Below, one piece after another: positions 7,959 to 17,430 of a stretch of 64,000 nucleotides of DNA. Under the pieces are notes generated by a model. That model had not been told where the DNA came from, made no database searches, and worked only from the letters and a program-made list of their open reading frames with translations. Position 1 is the stretch's first letter, and each line of letters opens with the position of its first letter. This stretch comes from Bdellovibrionia bacterium (GTDB taxonomy: Bacteria; Bdellovibrionota; Bdellovibrionia; Bdellovibrionales; JAUICD01), in NCBI GenBank assembly GCA_030427965.1, contig JAUICD010000010.1, positions 1 through 64,000 of the forward strand. Direction: 5' to 3'. The position numbers were made by a program, and so were the translations under genes.

Positions 7959-9341
7959 ATGTCTGAAATAATCAAAAAATCACGTCGGAAATTTCTTGGG
8001 CTCATGACTTCATTGGGTGGGCTAACTTTAGTAATGGTCTTTGGTACAAATGCGACCCTATTTAAGAGCCGCAAGTATGCACTTAAGAAAGGACGTCGCC
8101 GTTTGCTCTTTGGCCGTTATAACTTGAGAAATAAGAATGCAACAGTTGGGGTCGTAGCAGAGTGCAACTCCACTGAAGCGGTTTCTCAAGCCACTAGGGA
8201 TTTGAGAAAAGAAGGATACGATGTTGCTCTGAGAAGGCCTTATCATAGTGCGGCAGCTTTAAATGGAGTTTCAAATATAGCTGGAATTGATATCAGTGGA
8301 ATGAATCAGATACAATGGGTCAATGATACTGATATTTCAGTTGGAGCAAGTGTTCTGGTGGGGGAATTGTTCTCTCAGGTGAGCCAGCAGGGGCGCTCTG
8401 TCCCCACTGGGGACTGTATCGGGTTGACAATTTCTCAATTGCTCTCAAGTGGAGGGATCGGCTGGACATCAAGAGAGGATGGACTTCTCTGTGACAAACT
8501 GGTTGAAGCTGAAGTGGTCAATAAGAGTGGTGAAGTTTTAAACTCTTCAATAGACCCAGACATTTTGACTTTCGCTAAAGGTGGGATGAGTGAAGATGTC
8601 GGGATTTTTACAAATTTTGTATTTCGAACAGTTCCAGCACATACCCAGTTACGCAAAAGAAGTTACTTTTTTAATTCCCGAGACATAAAAGAGAGCATAG
8701 ACATTTTAAGAAAATGGTTTGTGTTAGGAGAGAATTTGCCTCTTAAGTCACATAGCAATTGCTATGTTCAGTTTCGAGAAATTGAAGTGAGAGTTCAGGA
8801 TTTTTCAAACGATGGAAGTGGTTTACAGTACGCAGATCGAGTGTTGCTCCCACTTCAGCCGGATCGAGTTGAGAATAAAATTGTGGATGGTCGTGATGTC
8901 GGGGGACATTTTGAAGATCACCCTCTTGAAGGCACTTACTTTGAAAAGGGTTCTTTGGGTTTTGTTGATGGATTTCGTGAGATTCAAGATTCGTTAAGAG
9001 GAACTTTAAAATTATTAGAAAACCCTTTGGGGTGGGATGGTGGAGTTCGGGTGGGCTTTCGCACCCTTGGGGGGAGAATCATGAATTCACCAAATGGCGC
9101 TGAATCCTCTGTTGGTTTTAGAGAAAAGAAGTTCTTAGGGGAAGTGGAGTGCTATTGGAAAAACCAAGCTGAAGAAGAGGTGGCACTGGCCTTTCTTAAG
9201 AAGATTTATATCCTTTTTTCGAGGGTGAAACTGCATTACGCAGGCTTTAAGCGAAGTATTGAAGAGCTGCCAGAGTCTGAGTATTTTGGGGATAAAACAG
9301 CCCTTCGCTCACAAATTCGCCAGAAAATTCAGTCCAATTAG
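7959..9341 (+). CDS. Tat-exported FAD-binding (PCMH-type) oxidoreductase
   Basis: A 460-residue flavoprotein. The N-terminus carries a twin-arginine-type signal (SRRKFLG followed by a hydrophobic stretch). Residues 60-230 form a p-cresol-methylhydroxylase-type FAD domain: RRPYHSAAALNG stands where HS-containing FAD-attachment loops occur, PTGDCIGLTISQLLSSGGIGW and SREDGLLCDKLVEAEVV match the family's PTG...GGGIG...SRxxGLxxDxLxxxEVV. No C-terminal berberine-bridge domain is visible. The substrate is unknown; the enzyme would act folded in the periplasm. An imperfect inverted repeat (9331-9354, 7 of 8 pairs) straddles the stop codon. Confidence 0.85.
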   Translation: MSEIIKKSRRKFLGLMTSLGGLTLVMVFGTNATLFKSRKYALKKGRRRLLFGRYNLRNKNATVGVVAECNSTEAVSQATRDLRKEGYDVALRRPYHSAAALNGVSNIAGIDISGMNQIQWVNDTDISVGASVLVGELFSQVSQQGRSVPTGDCIGLTISQLLSSGGIGWTSREDGLLCDKLVEAEVVNKSGEVLNSSIDPDILTFAKGGMSEDVGIFTNFVFRTVPAHTQLRKRSYFFNSRDIKESIDILRKWFVLGENLPLKSHSNCYVQFREIEVRVQDFSNDGSGLQYADRVLLPLQPDRVENKIVDGRDVGGHFEDHPLEGTYFEKGSLGFVDGFREIQDSLRGTLKLLENPLGWDGGVRVGFRTLGGRIMNSPNGAESSVGFREKKFLGEVECYWKNQAEEEVALAFLKKIYILFSRVKLHYAGFKRSIEELPESEYFGDKTALRSQIRQKIQSN

Positions 9342-9470
9342 CTTCTATTTGACTAGTGCGTAGACACTGACGAGCATTTTTTGACCCTTTTTGCATTCTG
9401 TGAGACCAGGAGCGACTCAAGGTGGTTTGAAGACGATTTTGTTGGATCAAAATTTGTATAAAAATTTGCC

Positions 9471-11576
9471 ATGAAATATCTTATCCCTACGTTAATAACG
9501 GTTTTTTCCTTTCAATATCAATATGCAGAAGCTGGGACTCTTGAGAGGTGTAAGAGGAATTTGAAGGCCAAGAGTTCTCAAAATATAACTGGGATCTACA
9601 ACAGTTTGAGATTTAATTTTTTAACAGGAAGCGTAGAAGCCATCGGCCCGATTGAGCTTGATCAGACTGAAGGGATTCCGCTTTTTGCCTCTCGAGTGGG
9701 ACTAGCACTAGAAGAAGATCAAAAAATCTTAAGATGGGTAAGTCCTTGGAAGACGGGAAGCACAGGTTTATCAAGTCCAAGTATTAAAAAAGCAACTTTG
9801 AATTCAAAAGGGCAACTTGAGAGCATCGAATCTCATCATAGTATATTTTTTAGACCTGAAAGGACAAATCAAGAAGACTTTCTATTAAATGGTCAAATGG
9901 CAGTGGGAATAGGACCGGACACTTCATTGAGAAATGCGGATCCAGTGTTAGATGAAAGTCGTTTGGATAAGGTCGTAACACGTGGATTTGCACCCAGTTA
10001 TGGAAAATTGGAATTTGAGTATGACTCCAGTGGAGTTGTTGAAAGTGTCGTTCAAAAAGTTGTGGCACATCCTCCGGGTATAAGTTGGGAATCCCCGCCT
10101 GTTGGCTATTATGAGGCCTCTAGAATTGATATACGTCGAAGTGAAGAGAGTACGGAACTTTACTATAGTGAGCCCGCGCAGTCTGAAATATTCAATTCTA
10201 TGACAGCTGTTATTTCTGTTGGAAAAGAAGAGTATGAAAGAGTTCTCAGAAAACTCAACCGACCATTGACGCCAATTGAAGGCGGGGACAGTGAAGAGTT
10301 TTTGAGATTTATTGGTGAGTTAAAAGAATCTCAAAGACCTGAAATAATGAAATCTTTAGAGAAAAGAAACGAAATGACAGTTGAGATGCTGAGGCAGTCC
10401 TTTAATGAAGCAGGGATTCGAGAGGCCGCAGAACTGGAATTACAGAAACTGGGCATTCCTGGCGATCCGTTTGATGTTCTTGTTGATTCGGGGTACTTCA
10501 GCGAATACCTGATTCCACTTGATGAATCTGAGAAACAGCGAATTGCTCAAGAGGCAGCTGCTGCTATGATGCTGAACCTAGAAGAGACTTACAAAAAGGC
10601 GAAAGAGTTTTTAGACGAAAAGCGATATGAGTTATTGTCTCAATATGTTTTTAAGATCCATCATGATGCAAGCTTAGAGAATGGAAAACCCTTCTTAGAG
10701 TATTTGCAAAAAGTAAAAAAAACTTCACGTGATGAAAATGATGAGGTGGTGAGTGGAAGTGGAGTCTTACACAAATCTTTGTATTACGAAGGGGACTCAA
10801 ATCAAGGACATATCTTAAGAGTTGAGTTGAGATATGGGGATTCTTTGAATGAAGATGTGGTCGAGTCAAATCGATTTCTTGTGAAGTTTGATCCATCTGC
10901 TCAAGAGGCAGCTGCTGCTAAAGTTGTTGGAGTTGCAGATGGTTCGTCTTCAGTGGGGAGATATGACTTTGACGAAGAAAATGTTAGAAAGTCTCTTGTG
11001 AGATACTTTGGTCATGATGGAAGTTTACTTCAAAAAGGGGAATGGCTGAACCTAAACTTAGAAGATCCCCTGTTTCTGTCAATGAAGAGCAATGTTTTAG
11101 GCGCTGTTATTGAATCAGCAATTTCAGGAGAGTTGATAAAGTCCGGTGGTCTTCAAGTCGAAGTGATGAGGCATGATCGAAGAGAAAATGTGAATCGTTT
11201 AATAGAGAGTGAAAAATCAGGTCCTCGTATTTATGGAGGAGAGTCCAATCTTGCAAGAGAAATGATGGTTCACTCACGTGAATTTGAAATACAAGAAATA
11301 CTTGTTGCAATGAAAGGAACGATTAAAGAAAGAGAGGCATCTTCAGTCATTCGGTTTATTGTGGATAGTGGTGGCAAAACCCCGAGTCGCGAAGAACTGA
11401 CTGAGGCTAGAGAATGGCTTCAAAAACAGTTTCCAAAAATTGCGCAGTTCAGGGGTCGTTGGAGTACGAAGAAAGGTGAATGGGAGCAAGTGCTTCGCAG
11501 CAATTATCCACAGTACATTGAGGTGATTCCTTTAAAAAAACCAGATGTAAGAAATGGTTTACGCCTTGTAGAATGA
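9471..11576 (+). CDS. Large exported protein of unknown function
   Basis: A 701-residue protein with a signal peptide (MKYLIPTLITVFSFQ, cleavage near AEAG) and a Cys soon after it. I recognise no domain. The N-terminal third looks beta-rich, the middle (residues 270-400) is strongly charged and alpha-helical, and the motif AQEAAAA occurs twice, near residues 363 and 480. It is the first of four consecutive exported proteins. No strong ribosome-binding site precedes the ATG; TATAAA lies just upstream, so a very short leader is possible. Confidence 0.7.
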   Translation: MKYLIPTLITVFSFQYQYAEAGTLERCKRNLKAKSSQNITGIYNSLRFNFLTGSVEAIGPIELDQTEGIPLFASRVGLALEEDQKILRWVSPWKTGSTGLSSPSIKKATLNSKGQLESIESHHSIFFRPERTNQEDFLLNGQMAVGIGPDTSLRNADPVLDESRLDKVVTRGFAPSYGKLEFEYDSSGVVESVVQKVVAHPPGISWESPPVGYYEASRIDIRRSEESTELYYSEPAQSEIFNSMTAVISVGKEEYERVLRKLNRPLTPIEGGDSEEFLRFIGELKESQRPEIMKSLEKRNEMTVEMLRQSFNEAGIREAAELELQKLGIPGDPFDVLVDSGYFSEYLIPLDESEKQRIAQEAAAAMMLNLEETYKKAKEFLDEKRYELLSQYVFKIHHDASLENGKPFLEYLQKVKKTSRDENDEVVSGSGVLHKSLYYEGDSNQGHILRVELRYGDSLNEDVVESNRFLVKFDPSAQEAAAAKVVGVADGSSSVGRYDFDEENVRKSLVRYFGHDGSLLQKGEWLNLNLEDPLFLSMKSNVLGAVIESAISGELIKSGGLQVEVMRHDRRENVNRLIESEKSGPRIYGGESNLAREMMVHSREFEIQEILVAMKGTIKEREASSVIRFIVDSGGKTPSREELTEAREWLQKQFPKIAQFRGRWSTKKGEWEQVLRSNYPQYIEVIPLKKPDVRNGLRLVE

Positions 11577-11601
11577 TTTAAAAGATTTGAAGAGGTCAGA
11601 A

Positions 11602-13020
11602 TTGGATAAAAAAAGTATTGTACGTTTCTTTCTTTTTAAATTTATTCTTATCCCTTTGTTAAGTGGACTTTGCTTTCAAAGGGCTTTGGCAAAAGTAAAT
11701 CTCTCTACTTTGACTTGTCTTGAAAGTCTACAAGCTGTTGAGTTATTTAAGGAAGAAGTCCATCCTCTTCCAGAGAATGTTCGACAATGGCTGCTCTGGG
11801 AAACTCAAAGCAATTTAAAACAATTTAGAAATCCGATTTATCCAATGCTCTCAAATTTTTTTCTCATTCCTGACTCCAATGTGATTGTGCGAGATACGGA
11901 TTCTGCTTCGGGAGCTATTCGTGATATATTTGTTGAAAACGAGAGTGTACTATGGCCGACACACCCTCTAAGTACGCATAAAGACATTCTACCTTATAGA
12001 GATGGTGGTAAGTATGCAGTGGAGCATTTCCCTGCTTATCTCACAGCTTCGAGGTCTATGGTATTTTTCTTGGAGGATCAGTTGTTTTCAGTTAAGGCAC
12101 CGACAAATCACGCGCATGTTTACTCAAGAGAAAAGGATTCTCATTGGGGGCAGCCCGGCAAATTTGACTTAAGAAGCAGTGTGAAAGTGAGCATAGGAAC
12201 TTCCCAGCATATTCAAAGTGTTGAGAGATCGTCTAAGCAACGTGATGATACTGTTGTTTTTCTTTATGATATTTTTTCAATTTCTGAAACAGATGGATTT
12301 GAAAATGGTTTTGTTGTTCGAGATCTATCTCCGATTCTTAAGGGTGGTAAGAATTATCTACCTGGATTTGCGATTTTGTACGAAGGAAGGGATATTGCCA
12401 AACGAAACAACCAAGATTTCGAAGCCTTTTGGGAAGAGCATTACGCAAAAGTTTATGGAAAGCTAATGGCTCATTTGCTTATCAAGTATGGTGTGTTTAT
12501 TAGCACTCCAAACTCCCAACAAGTTCTTCTTGAATTGGATAAAAATTCTGTGCCTACGGGTAGGATTGCGTATCGAGATATGGGAGATACATATATCGTT
12601 CCAGAAATAGTGAAATCTTCAGGGCGGTATTCGGATTTGGAATATGAAAAGATGAAAAATATGGGAATACTTAGACCCAATTCTTATCTCAACCTTTCTA
12701 CTAGAAATCCTTTCTTTCATTTTAATGCAGAGGAATCTGAATTTCATGAGAGAGAGTATGAGAGCGAAATTGGCGTTTCTCCTGAAGTGATTGACCGATG
12801 GCAAATTGCACTGCAGTTGGCTTTTATACAAGAAGTGAACAAACTTGTTGGCGTAGATGTTCTCCCTGAGGATTTAGCTAGAGGAGTGGACCACCCGGCA
12901 GATTTTCGAAAAGGTGAGGTGGGGTATCAATCCAACTTTAGTAAACCATTGACGTCTTTTTTGCTTTCCGAAAGCTCTCTTGAGGCAATTTCCAGATTTC
13001 ATACTTTGAGCCGAAAATAG
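11602..13020 (+). CDS. Exported protein with faint siderophore-synthetase (FhuF-like) resemblance
   Basis: About 472 residues with an N-terminal hydrophobic signal (FFLFKFILIPLLSGLC, cleavage near ALAK). The TTG at 11602 is preferred because GAAGAGG sits six bases upstream; the frame is also open to a TTG at 11587. Residues near 300-330 (YGVFISTPNSQQ, LLELD, PTGRIAYRDMGD) recall the Q-N-x-L-L-x-L...R-D block found in the C-terminal half of IucA/IucC synthetases and related proteins. The similarity is weak and the export signal would be odd for such an enzyme, so no function is claimed. It starts 26 bases after the preceding exported protein and probably shares its transcript. Confidence 0.65.
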   Translation: MDKKSIVRFFLFKFILIPLLSGLCFQRALAKVNLSTLTCLESLQAVELFKEEVHPLPENVRQWLLWETQSNLKQFRNPIYPMLSNFFLIPDSNVIVRDTDSASGAIRDIFVENESVLWPTHPLSTHKDILPYRDGGKYAVEHFPAYLTASRSMVFFLEDQLFSVKAPTNHAHVYSREKDSHWGQPGKFDLRSSVKVSIGTSQHIQSVERSSKQRDDTVVFLYDIFSISETDGFENGFVVRDLSPILKGGKNYLPGFAILYEGRDIAKRNNQDFEAFWEEHYAKVYGKLMAHLLIKYGVFISTPNSQQVLLELDKNSVPTGRIAYRDMGDTYIVPEIVKSSGRYSDLEYEKMKNMGILRPNSYLNLSTRNPFFHFNAEESEFHEREYESEIGVSPEVIDRWQIALQLAFIQEVNKLVGVDVLPEDLARGVDHPADFRKGEVGYQSNFSKPLTSFLLSESSLEAISRFHTLSRK

Positions 13021-13060
13021 GTACGGCTTACTGAGTTCCAAAAGCGTGTCCGTACCTATT
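13016..13060 (+). terminator. Inverted repeat straddling a stop codon, possible terminator
   Basis: Perfect 11-base arms AATAGGTACGG (13016-13026) and CCGTACCTATT (13050-13060) with a 23-base loop. The left arm contains the TAG stop of the upstream gene. A second small repeat (CTATTG/CAATAG) overlaps the right arm. There is no T tract after the stem, so it may be a processing or mRNA-end structure rather than a classical intrinsic terminator. Confidence 0.55.
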
Positions 13061-13223
13061 GACCAATAGTAAAATGTTCCTAAGGAGTGTTGAGTCACGA
13101 ACCTGCTTTACGGGCTACAAAATTTGTCAATTCTGGCGTTGGGTATGCAGCATGTAGGATGAAGGGTCATATAGTCCACATTGTATGGCCTCTCTCTTGC
13201 ATAAAGTTTATAAGACAAGATAA

Positions 13224-15578
13224 GTGGAATTCGAGAAAATGATGCATTTGTGTAAAGAAAATATGAAGAAACTCCTTCGTATCCATTTGGAGCTAGGTGG
13301 CTCGTATATATTATCGTTAGTTGTCTCTTTCTCTGTAATTTTCTCCTCAATAGCCCAAGGCTTTTTGATAAAAGGTACCTGTCCACAGAATTTGGCAGCA
13401 CCAGGTAACACTCTATCGGCATTAGCTTCTGTGTCTGGAGAAGGAGTCGTAAAGACCTTCGGTACGCTTTTTGGAGTAAGAGATTTTATTTCACAATCCC
13501 CGCAAATAGGAGTTTCGGAGCTAAAGTTTTTGATGGTTGAAGGGCAAATTTATTTTCTTAGTTCTCACTTATTTCAATATCATGATGAACCGTTCTGGCT
13601 CCCTTTTGGTAAAAAAGAGTATGGCTGGAAAAATAGTCAAGATGCTTTTGAGCATTTTAAAAAAAAGGGCGTTGTAGACATCCCAGGTGTATTGCATAGA
13701 CTGGATGTAGATACACATAGAGTTTACAGTCAAACTTTCAAGACACTAGTTGAGACTCAAAAAGTGATTGCTGGGACTCTTTATGTACCCAGTTTCACAC
13801 AAAACGAATCTCCACCATGGTTTTTTGAAATTCAGTATATAGAGAAGCCGCAAGCGGGGCTCGTTCATTCTGTTTATAAAGAGCTGAGATCAATTCTTTT
13901 TTCTGATGGTGAGTACGATTTTAAGCTTGCTTTGATTCAGGCGTTTCAAGGGCAGGAATTTGAAGGATCTGACAAAAGAGATGGGCCAAGATTAGCTACT
14001 AGGGGTGAATTTAAATTTCATTCTCAACCCAAAAATACGATTTCGTACTCTGAGGGAGTTGCGTTGGGTGTGCTTCGTGAAGTACCGTTAGGCGATGGTT
14101 TGGATATAATTCTTTCCGAGGAATCACTGAGCTTGGGGGGTAATGGATTTATTGCGTTGGCTCCACAGAAGCAACTCTCTCATAATATGCTCGCCGCGAA
14201 ATCGGATCGAAAACCTGTTGTCTATTTATCCCCAAGTAAGAAAGAAAAAGTCTCACAGCTGATAGGTCGGCCTATTGTGCTTGTTAGTGGTGGGCAGAAT
14301 GGAAGGACTTATATTAAGGAACTGGAGCCAGGAAGCCTTACGCTCTATAAAGAGATTCAGGAGCAATCAAATAGTGAGGCTCCTAGCCTAAGCGAAAAAT
14401 CAGGTCGAAAAGGAGAGGGATTATCACGTCTTAAATCCTTTGGATTAAATGTGCCGTTGTGGTTTGAAACTTCTGATGAGCTATTTCAGTCTTATCAGGA
14501 GACGGGAAAGGTTGATAGTGGCGATCTAAAAAAGATGCCTGGCTTTCGAGAATTTCAAATTTCTTTGAAAGAAAAAAACGCCAGATTGATTGTGCGATCT
14601 GACGGAGATCTAGAGGACATGCCAGGTAAGTCCTCTACCCATGGTGCATTTGAAAGCATCGTAGCGGACTCTTCTCTTGAAAGCATTGTCGAAGCAATAG
14701 AGTTGGTCTTTGAAGATGCATTGTTAAAGTCTCAAAGTGGGTTTAGAGTTGTTTTACAAGAGTACATTGATGCTGATTTCTCTGGGGTTATTTCAATGGA
14801 CCTAGACGGAAACTTTACGATGGAAGTTTCCGATCGTGCCGAAGGTATTACCTCTGATACCGCAGAGAGGTTTCAGTCTATTAAAGGACGGATAGATTTA
14901 GATAAAAATACAAATTCATGGGATTCCTCGGGACCCTATTTTCTAAATCCTTCGCTAATACAAAAGACAATTTTACTTCTTAGTAAAGCTCTTAAAAATC
15001 TCTCTGTAATCCAACGTGATCAGAGTGATTTGTCTTTTGATATTGAGTGGGTTTTAAACCAAGGTGTCCATTCCTTTGTACAATTGAGAGAAAATCGTAC
15101 TCGTGAATTCTCTCTTATTAGTCAACCTAGCTGGTTAGAGATGTTTGGCGTACCAACGGATCTCATTAGAAAGTCAGACTTAATTGTGCACAGAAAACCT
15201 TTTGGTTCTGATAACTTTCAGACTGTTGAACTCTACTTACCGGGCTCGCGGTATGACAGTCCTATTACAGTTGGGGTCATTAAAGATGGAAAAGTGTACA
15301 AGTATGAAGATATTGAGTCCACGTCACACCCCTTTATGCATCACGGCCCATGGGACTTAAATCTAAAGCTACGAGATGAGGAGCTCATGAGTTTTTCGGA
15401 AACAAAACAGCAAGAGTTCGATGTTGTTATTCTTACTCAGCAGCATTTTTTAACTTGGAAAGCTGAAGCTCACCCCTTTTTCACCTTTAATCGAGGAGTC
15501 CCAGCATTGTTGAATGATCGGATTCTTCGTCCTGAGTTTCAGGAGTTGATGAGACTCCCTCTTTTACTTAACGACTGA
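13224..15578 (+). CDS. Exported PEP-synthase/PPDK-type ATP-grasp protein
   Basis: Up to 784 residues. The C-terminal half matches the ATP-binding (PPDK_N) domain of pyruvate phosphate dikinase and PEP synthase: GRKGEGLSRLKSFGLNVPLWF near residue 392 (family G-G-K-x-x-x-L...G-x-x-V-P-x-G-F), R458-SDGDLEDMPGKS (family R-S-S...E-D-x-x-x-x-S-x-A-G), VVLQEYIDADFSGVI, and DIEWVLNQGVHSFVQLREN (family D-x-E-W...Q-x-R-P). No phosphohistidine or PEP-binding TIM-barrel domain follows. The N-terminus has a strong hydrophobic segment (SYILSLVVSFSVIFSSIAQG), so the protein looks exported or membrane-anchored. The start is uncertain: GTG 13224, ATG 13239, 13242 or 13263 are all possible and none has a good ribosome-binding site. 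Confidence 0.75.
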   Translation: MEFEKMMHLCKENMKKLLRIHLELGGSYILSLVVSFSVIFSSIAQGFLIKGTCPQNLAAPGNTLSALASVSGEGVVKTFGTLFGVRDFISQSPQIGVSELKFLMVEGQIYFLSSHLFQYHDEPFWLPFGKKEYGWKNSQDAFEHFKKKGVVDIPGVLHRLDVDTHRVYSQTFKTLVETQKVIAGTLYVPSFTQNESPPWFFEIQYIEKPQAGLVHSVYKELRSILFSDGEYDFKLALIQAFQGQEFEGSDKRDGPRLATRGEFKFHSQPKNTISYSEGVALGVLREVPLGDGLDIILSEESLSLGGNGFIALAPQKQLSHNMLAAKSDRKPVVYLSPSKKEKVSQLIGRPIVLVSGGQNGRTYIKELEPGSLTLYKEIQEQSNSEAPSLSEKSGRKGEGLSRLKSFGLNVPLWFETSDELFQSYQETGKVDSGDLKKMPGFREFQISLKEKNARLIVRSDGDLEDMPGKSSTHGAFESIVADSSLESIVEAIELVFEDALLKSQSGFRVVLQEYIDADFSGVISMDLDGNFTMEVSDRAEGITSDTAERFQSIKGRIDLDKNTNSWDSSGPYFLNPSLIQKTILLLSKALKNLSVIQRDQSDLSFDIEWVLNQGVHSFVQLRENRTREFSLISQPSWLEMFGVPTDLIRKSDLIVHRKPFGSDNFQTVELYLPGSRYDSPITVGVIKDGKVYKYEDIESTSHPFMHHGPWDLNLKLRDEELMSFSETKQQEFDVVILTQQHFLTWKAEAHPFFTFNRGVPALLNDRILRPEFQELMRLPLLLND

Positions 15579-15599
15579 GGAGATGATAACAATATCGGT

Positions 15600-16445
15600 A
15601 TGAAAACAACTTCTCTTTTTTTCTTTCTATTGATGGCTTTTCAAGTCGTCCTCGCTGGTACGGTGGATGATGAATGTCACTCATTGCTTGAGTCGCCTGA
15701 CATGCCTCTTGCATTAAAGTCTAAAGTCCAGCCTTTTGAATCAGAAAAGGTGATTTCTCAACTGGTCGACGGAGCAAGAGTTGTTTACATAGGAGAAGGT
15801 CATTCAGAAATAACAGCAAAAGAATTTCTTAAGGACTCTTTGGAAACTTTTAAAACTGTTGGAGTAACACATTTGGCATTGGAGATATTTAACTCAAATC
15901 GCCAACCTGAACTTGACGCTTATGCGGAGGGAAAAATACCTCGAGAGAGCATTGTAGATATTTTGAACTTGGAGTGGGGGTGGGCCCCACTCAGTGAATA
16001 CTATGTTGATGTAATAGACGTTGCCAACGAGCTGGAGATCAAGATTGTCGCTATTGACGGCAGGCATTTGTTTGGAGGTTACCGAAGAGAAGCTTGGAAA
16101 GAGGCAGAGGCCCATATGGCCGAGAGAATAGAAGATATTCTTAAAGAGCCAGATGCAAAAGTCTTAGCCTTTGTTGGAATGTTGCATGCATTTAGAGGGA
16201 AGGTATCTCAAAGGGCCTTTCTTGAAGAGCAAGGGCATTCGACCAAGGCTTACTTTGTTTACTCAAAAAACCTCAAGATGAGTGTGAGTCTAAATAAACG
16301 GAATAAGTTTTTAATAGAAGATTTGATACTTGATTTGAAAATCGATACGTTTAATAACTATCTACCAATTTCTGAAACATTCCCAAACTCAAACCTTGAT
16401 GGGATTCTCTTTTTGGAATCATTAAGTAAAAGATGGCGAGAGTAG
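15600..16445 (+). CDS. Exported ChaN-like protein
   Basis: A 281-residue protein with a signal peptide (to about residue 20, VVLAG). The body matches the ChaN/haem-binding uptake family (Cofac_haem_bdg): VVYIGEGHSE with H68, then THLALEIFNSNRQPELDAYAEG, AIDGRHLFGG and FVGMLHAFRG. In the family these loops hold the conserved histidines and acidic residues; ChaN itself is an iron-regulated lipoprotein that binds haem. It starts 21 bases after the ATP-grasp gene and completes the run of four exported proteins. The ATG has no good ribosome-binding site, so coupling to upstream translation is likely. Confidence 0.78.
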   Translation: MKTTSLFFFLLMAFQVVLAGTVDDECHSLLESPDMPLALKSKVQPFESEKVISQLVDGARVVYIGEGHSEITAKEFLKDSLETFKTVGVTHLALEIFNSNRQPELDAYAEGKIPRESIVDILNLEWGWAPLSEYYVDVIDVANELEIKIVAIDGRHLFGGYRREAWKEAEAHMAERIEDILKEPDAKVLAFVGMLHAFRGKVSQRAFLEEQGHSTKAYFVYSKNLKMSVSLNKRNKFLIEDLILDLKIDTFNNYLPISETFPNSNLDGILFLESLSKRWRE

Positions 16446-16558
16446 GTGGTCGCAGGGGGGGCACTGCCTGGTTAAAACACTGTCATAATGCGATTGTTTC
16501 TTATCATTTTGACCAACTTTACCTGGCTCCTCAGCGTTTCTTTTAGTACAATCATTTA

Positions 16559-17071
16559 ATGAGCTTAAAAGACACTCTCTCAAAAGCTACAGATACACTA
16601 AAAAAAGAATCCATTTCTCATGCTTTAATTGGTGGTTTTGCCTTAGCTGCTTACGGGGTTGCTAGAGCCACTCAAGATATTGACCTCCTTGTTGACGGCT
16701 CTGATAAACAAAAAGTTAAAGAAATCATGATAGTTGCTGGATTTAAAGTTGTTCATGAAAGTAATGAAGTTTTGCAACTCTCAGGTATTGGACAACTGGA
16801 TATTTTGTATGCGAACCGAGAGGCTTCACTGAAAATGCTAAGTCATTCTAAAGTTTTGAATCAATTTCCTGTTTCTGTTGTCAGTTTAGAAGATTTAATT
16901 GCATTGAAAATTCAAGCCTACGTAAATGATCCGAAAAGAGAATTTCAAGACAAAGCTGATATACTAGCCCTTTTGCAAAACAACCCCGATGCCGATTATG
17001 GTATAATTAAAGCTTATGCAGATATGTTTGGGCAGTGGTCAGCAGTAGAGGATATAAAAAATAAGCTATGA
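16559..17071 (+). CDS. Nucleotidyltransferase-fold protein
   Basis: A 170-residue protein with the minimal nucleotidyltransferase signature: G25-G26 (ALIGGFALAAYG) followed by D40-x-D42 (QDIDLLVDG) and a later acidic strand (GQLDILYA). This matches the free-standing MNT-type group that often occurs as two-gene units. The activity is probably nucleotidyl transfer to a protein or small molecule; the target is unknown. Its stop overlaps the start of a 34-codon frame by four bases (ATGA), so a coupled partner is likely. Confidence 0.82.
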   Translation: MSLKDTLSKATDTLKKESISHALIGGFALAAYGVARATQDIDLLVDGSDKQKVKEIMIVAGFKVVHESNEVLQLSGIGQLDILYANREASLKMLSHSKVLNQFPVSVVSLEDLIALKIQAYVNDPKREFQDKADILALLQNNPDADYGIIKAYADMFGQWSAVEDIKNKL

Positions 17072-17172
17072 CTTACCCAGAATACATCCGCTTTTTAGAA
17101 GAGTTTTTTGAGCTGACTGGTGTCTCAACACGGAAGCCTAGGCTGATTAAGGGAACTCGATTTCTTCTTTGA
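17068..17172 (+). CDS. Small partner protein of the nucleotidyltransferase
   Basis: A 34-residue frame starting with an ATGA overlap on the nucleotidyltransferase stop. The predicted peptide begins MTYPEYIRFLEEFFELTG, an amphipathic acidic helix, then a basic turn (STRKPRLIKG) and ends in RFLL. The exact overlap and the helix-plus-basic-tail composition suggest a genuine short partner rather than a broken gene. I believe short proteins of this shape follow related nucleotidyltransferases elsewhere, but that needs a search. Confidence 0.55.
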   Translation: MTYPEYIRFLEEFFELTGVSTRKPRLIKGTRFLL

Positions 17173-17235
17173 GAAATTGTGGCCTGGTTCGACCTCTTCT
17201 GAGGATTCTATTTGTCCAACTTGCTGGCAAAAAAT

Positions 17236-17312
<77 letters not shown>

Positions 17313-17334
17313 CCAATAGTGTGATCGATTGGGG

Positions 17335-17363
17335 AACTTAGCTGTTTGGTATCAAAGGGTCAA
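17335..17363 (-). promoter_or_regulatory. Probable promoter of the initiator tRNA
   Basis: TTGACC (17358-17363) and TAAGTT (17335-17340) with a 17-base spacer on the minus strand, placing transcription start about 15 bases upstream of the mature tRNA 5' end. The -35 is a good match to the housekeeping consensus; the -10 is only partial. Confidence 0.5.
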
Positions 17364-17430
17364 CACTCAGCTTGTAAGTATCGTATTTTTAAGCATTTAA
17401 TGCGTGGCATTCAGTTGATTGAGGGCTGAA

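Noticed and set aside
11587..11601. TTG 11587 as start of the 472-residue exported protein
   Set aside because: GAAGAGG lies inside it and is correctly spaced for the TTG at 11602.
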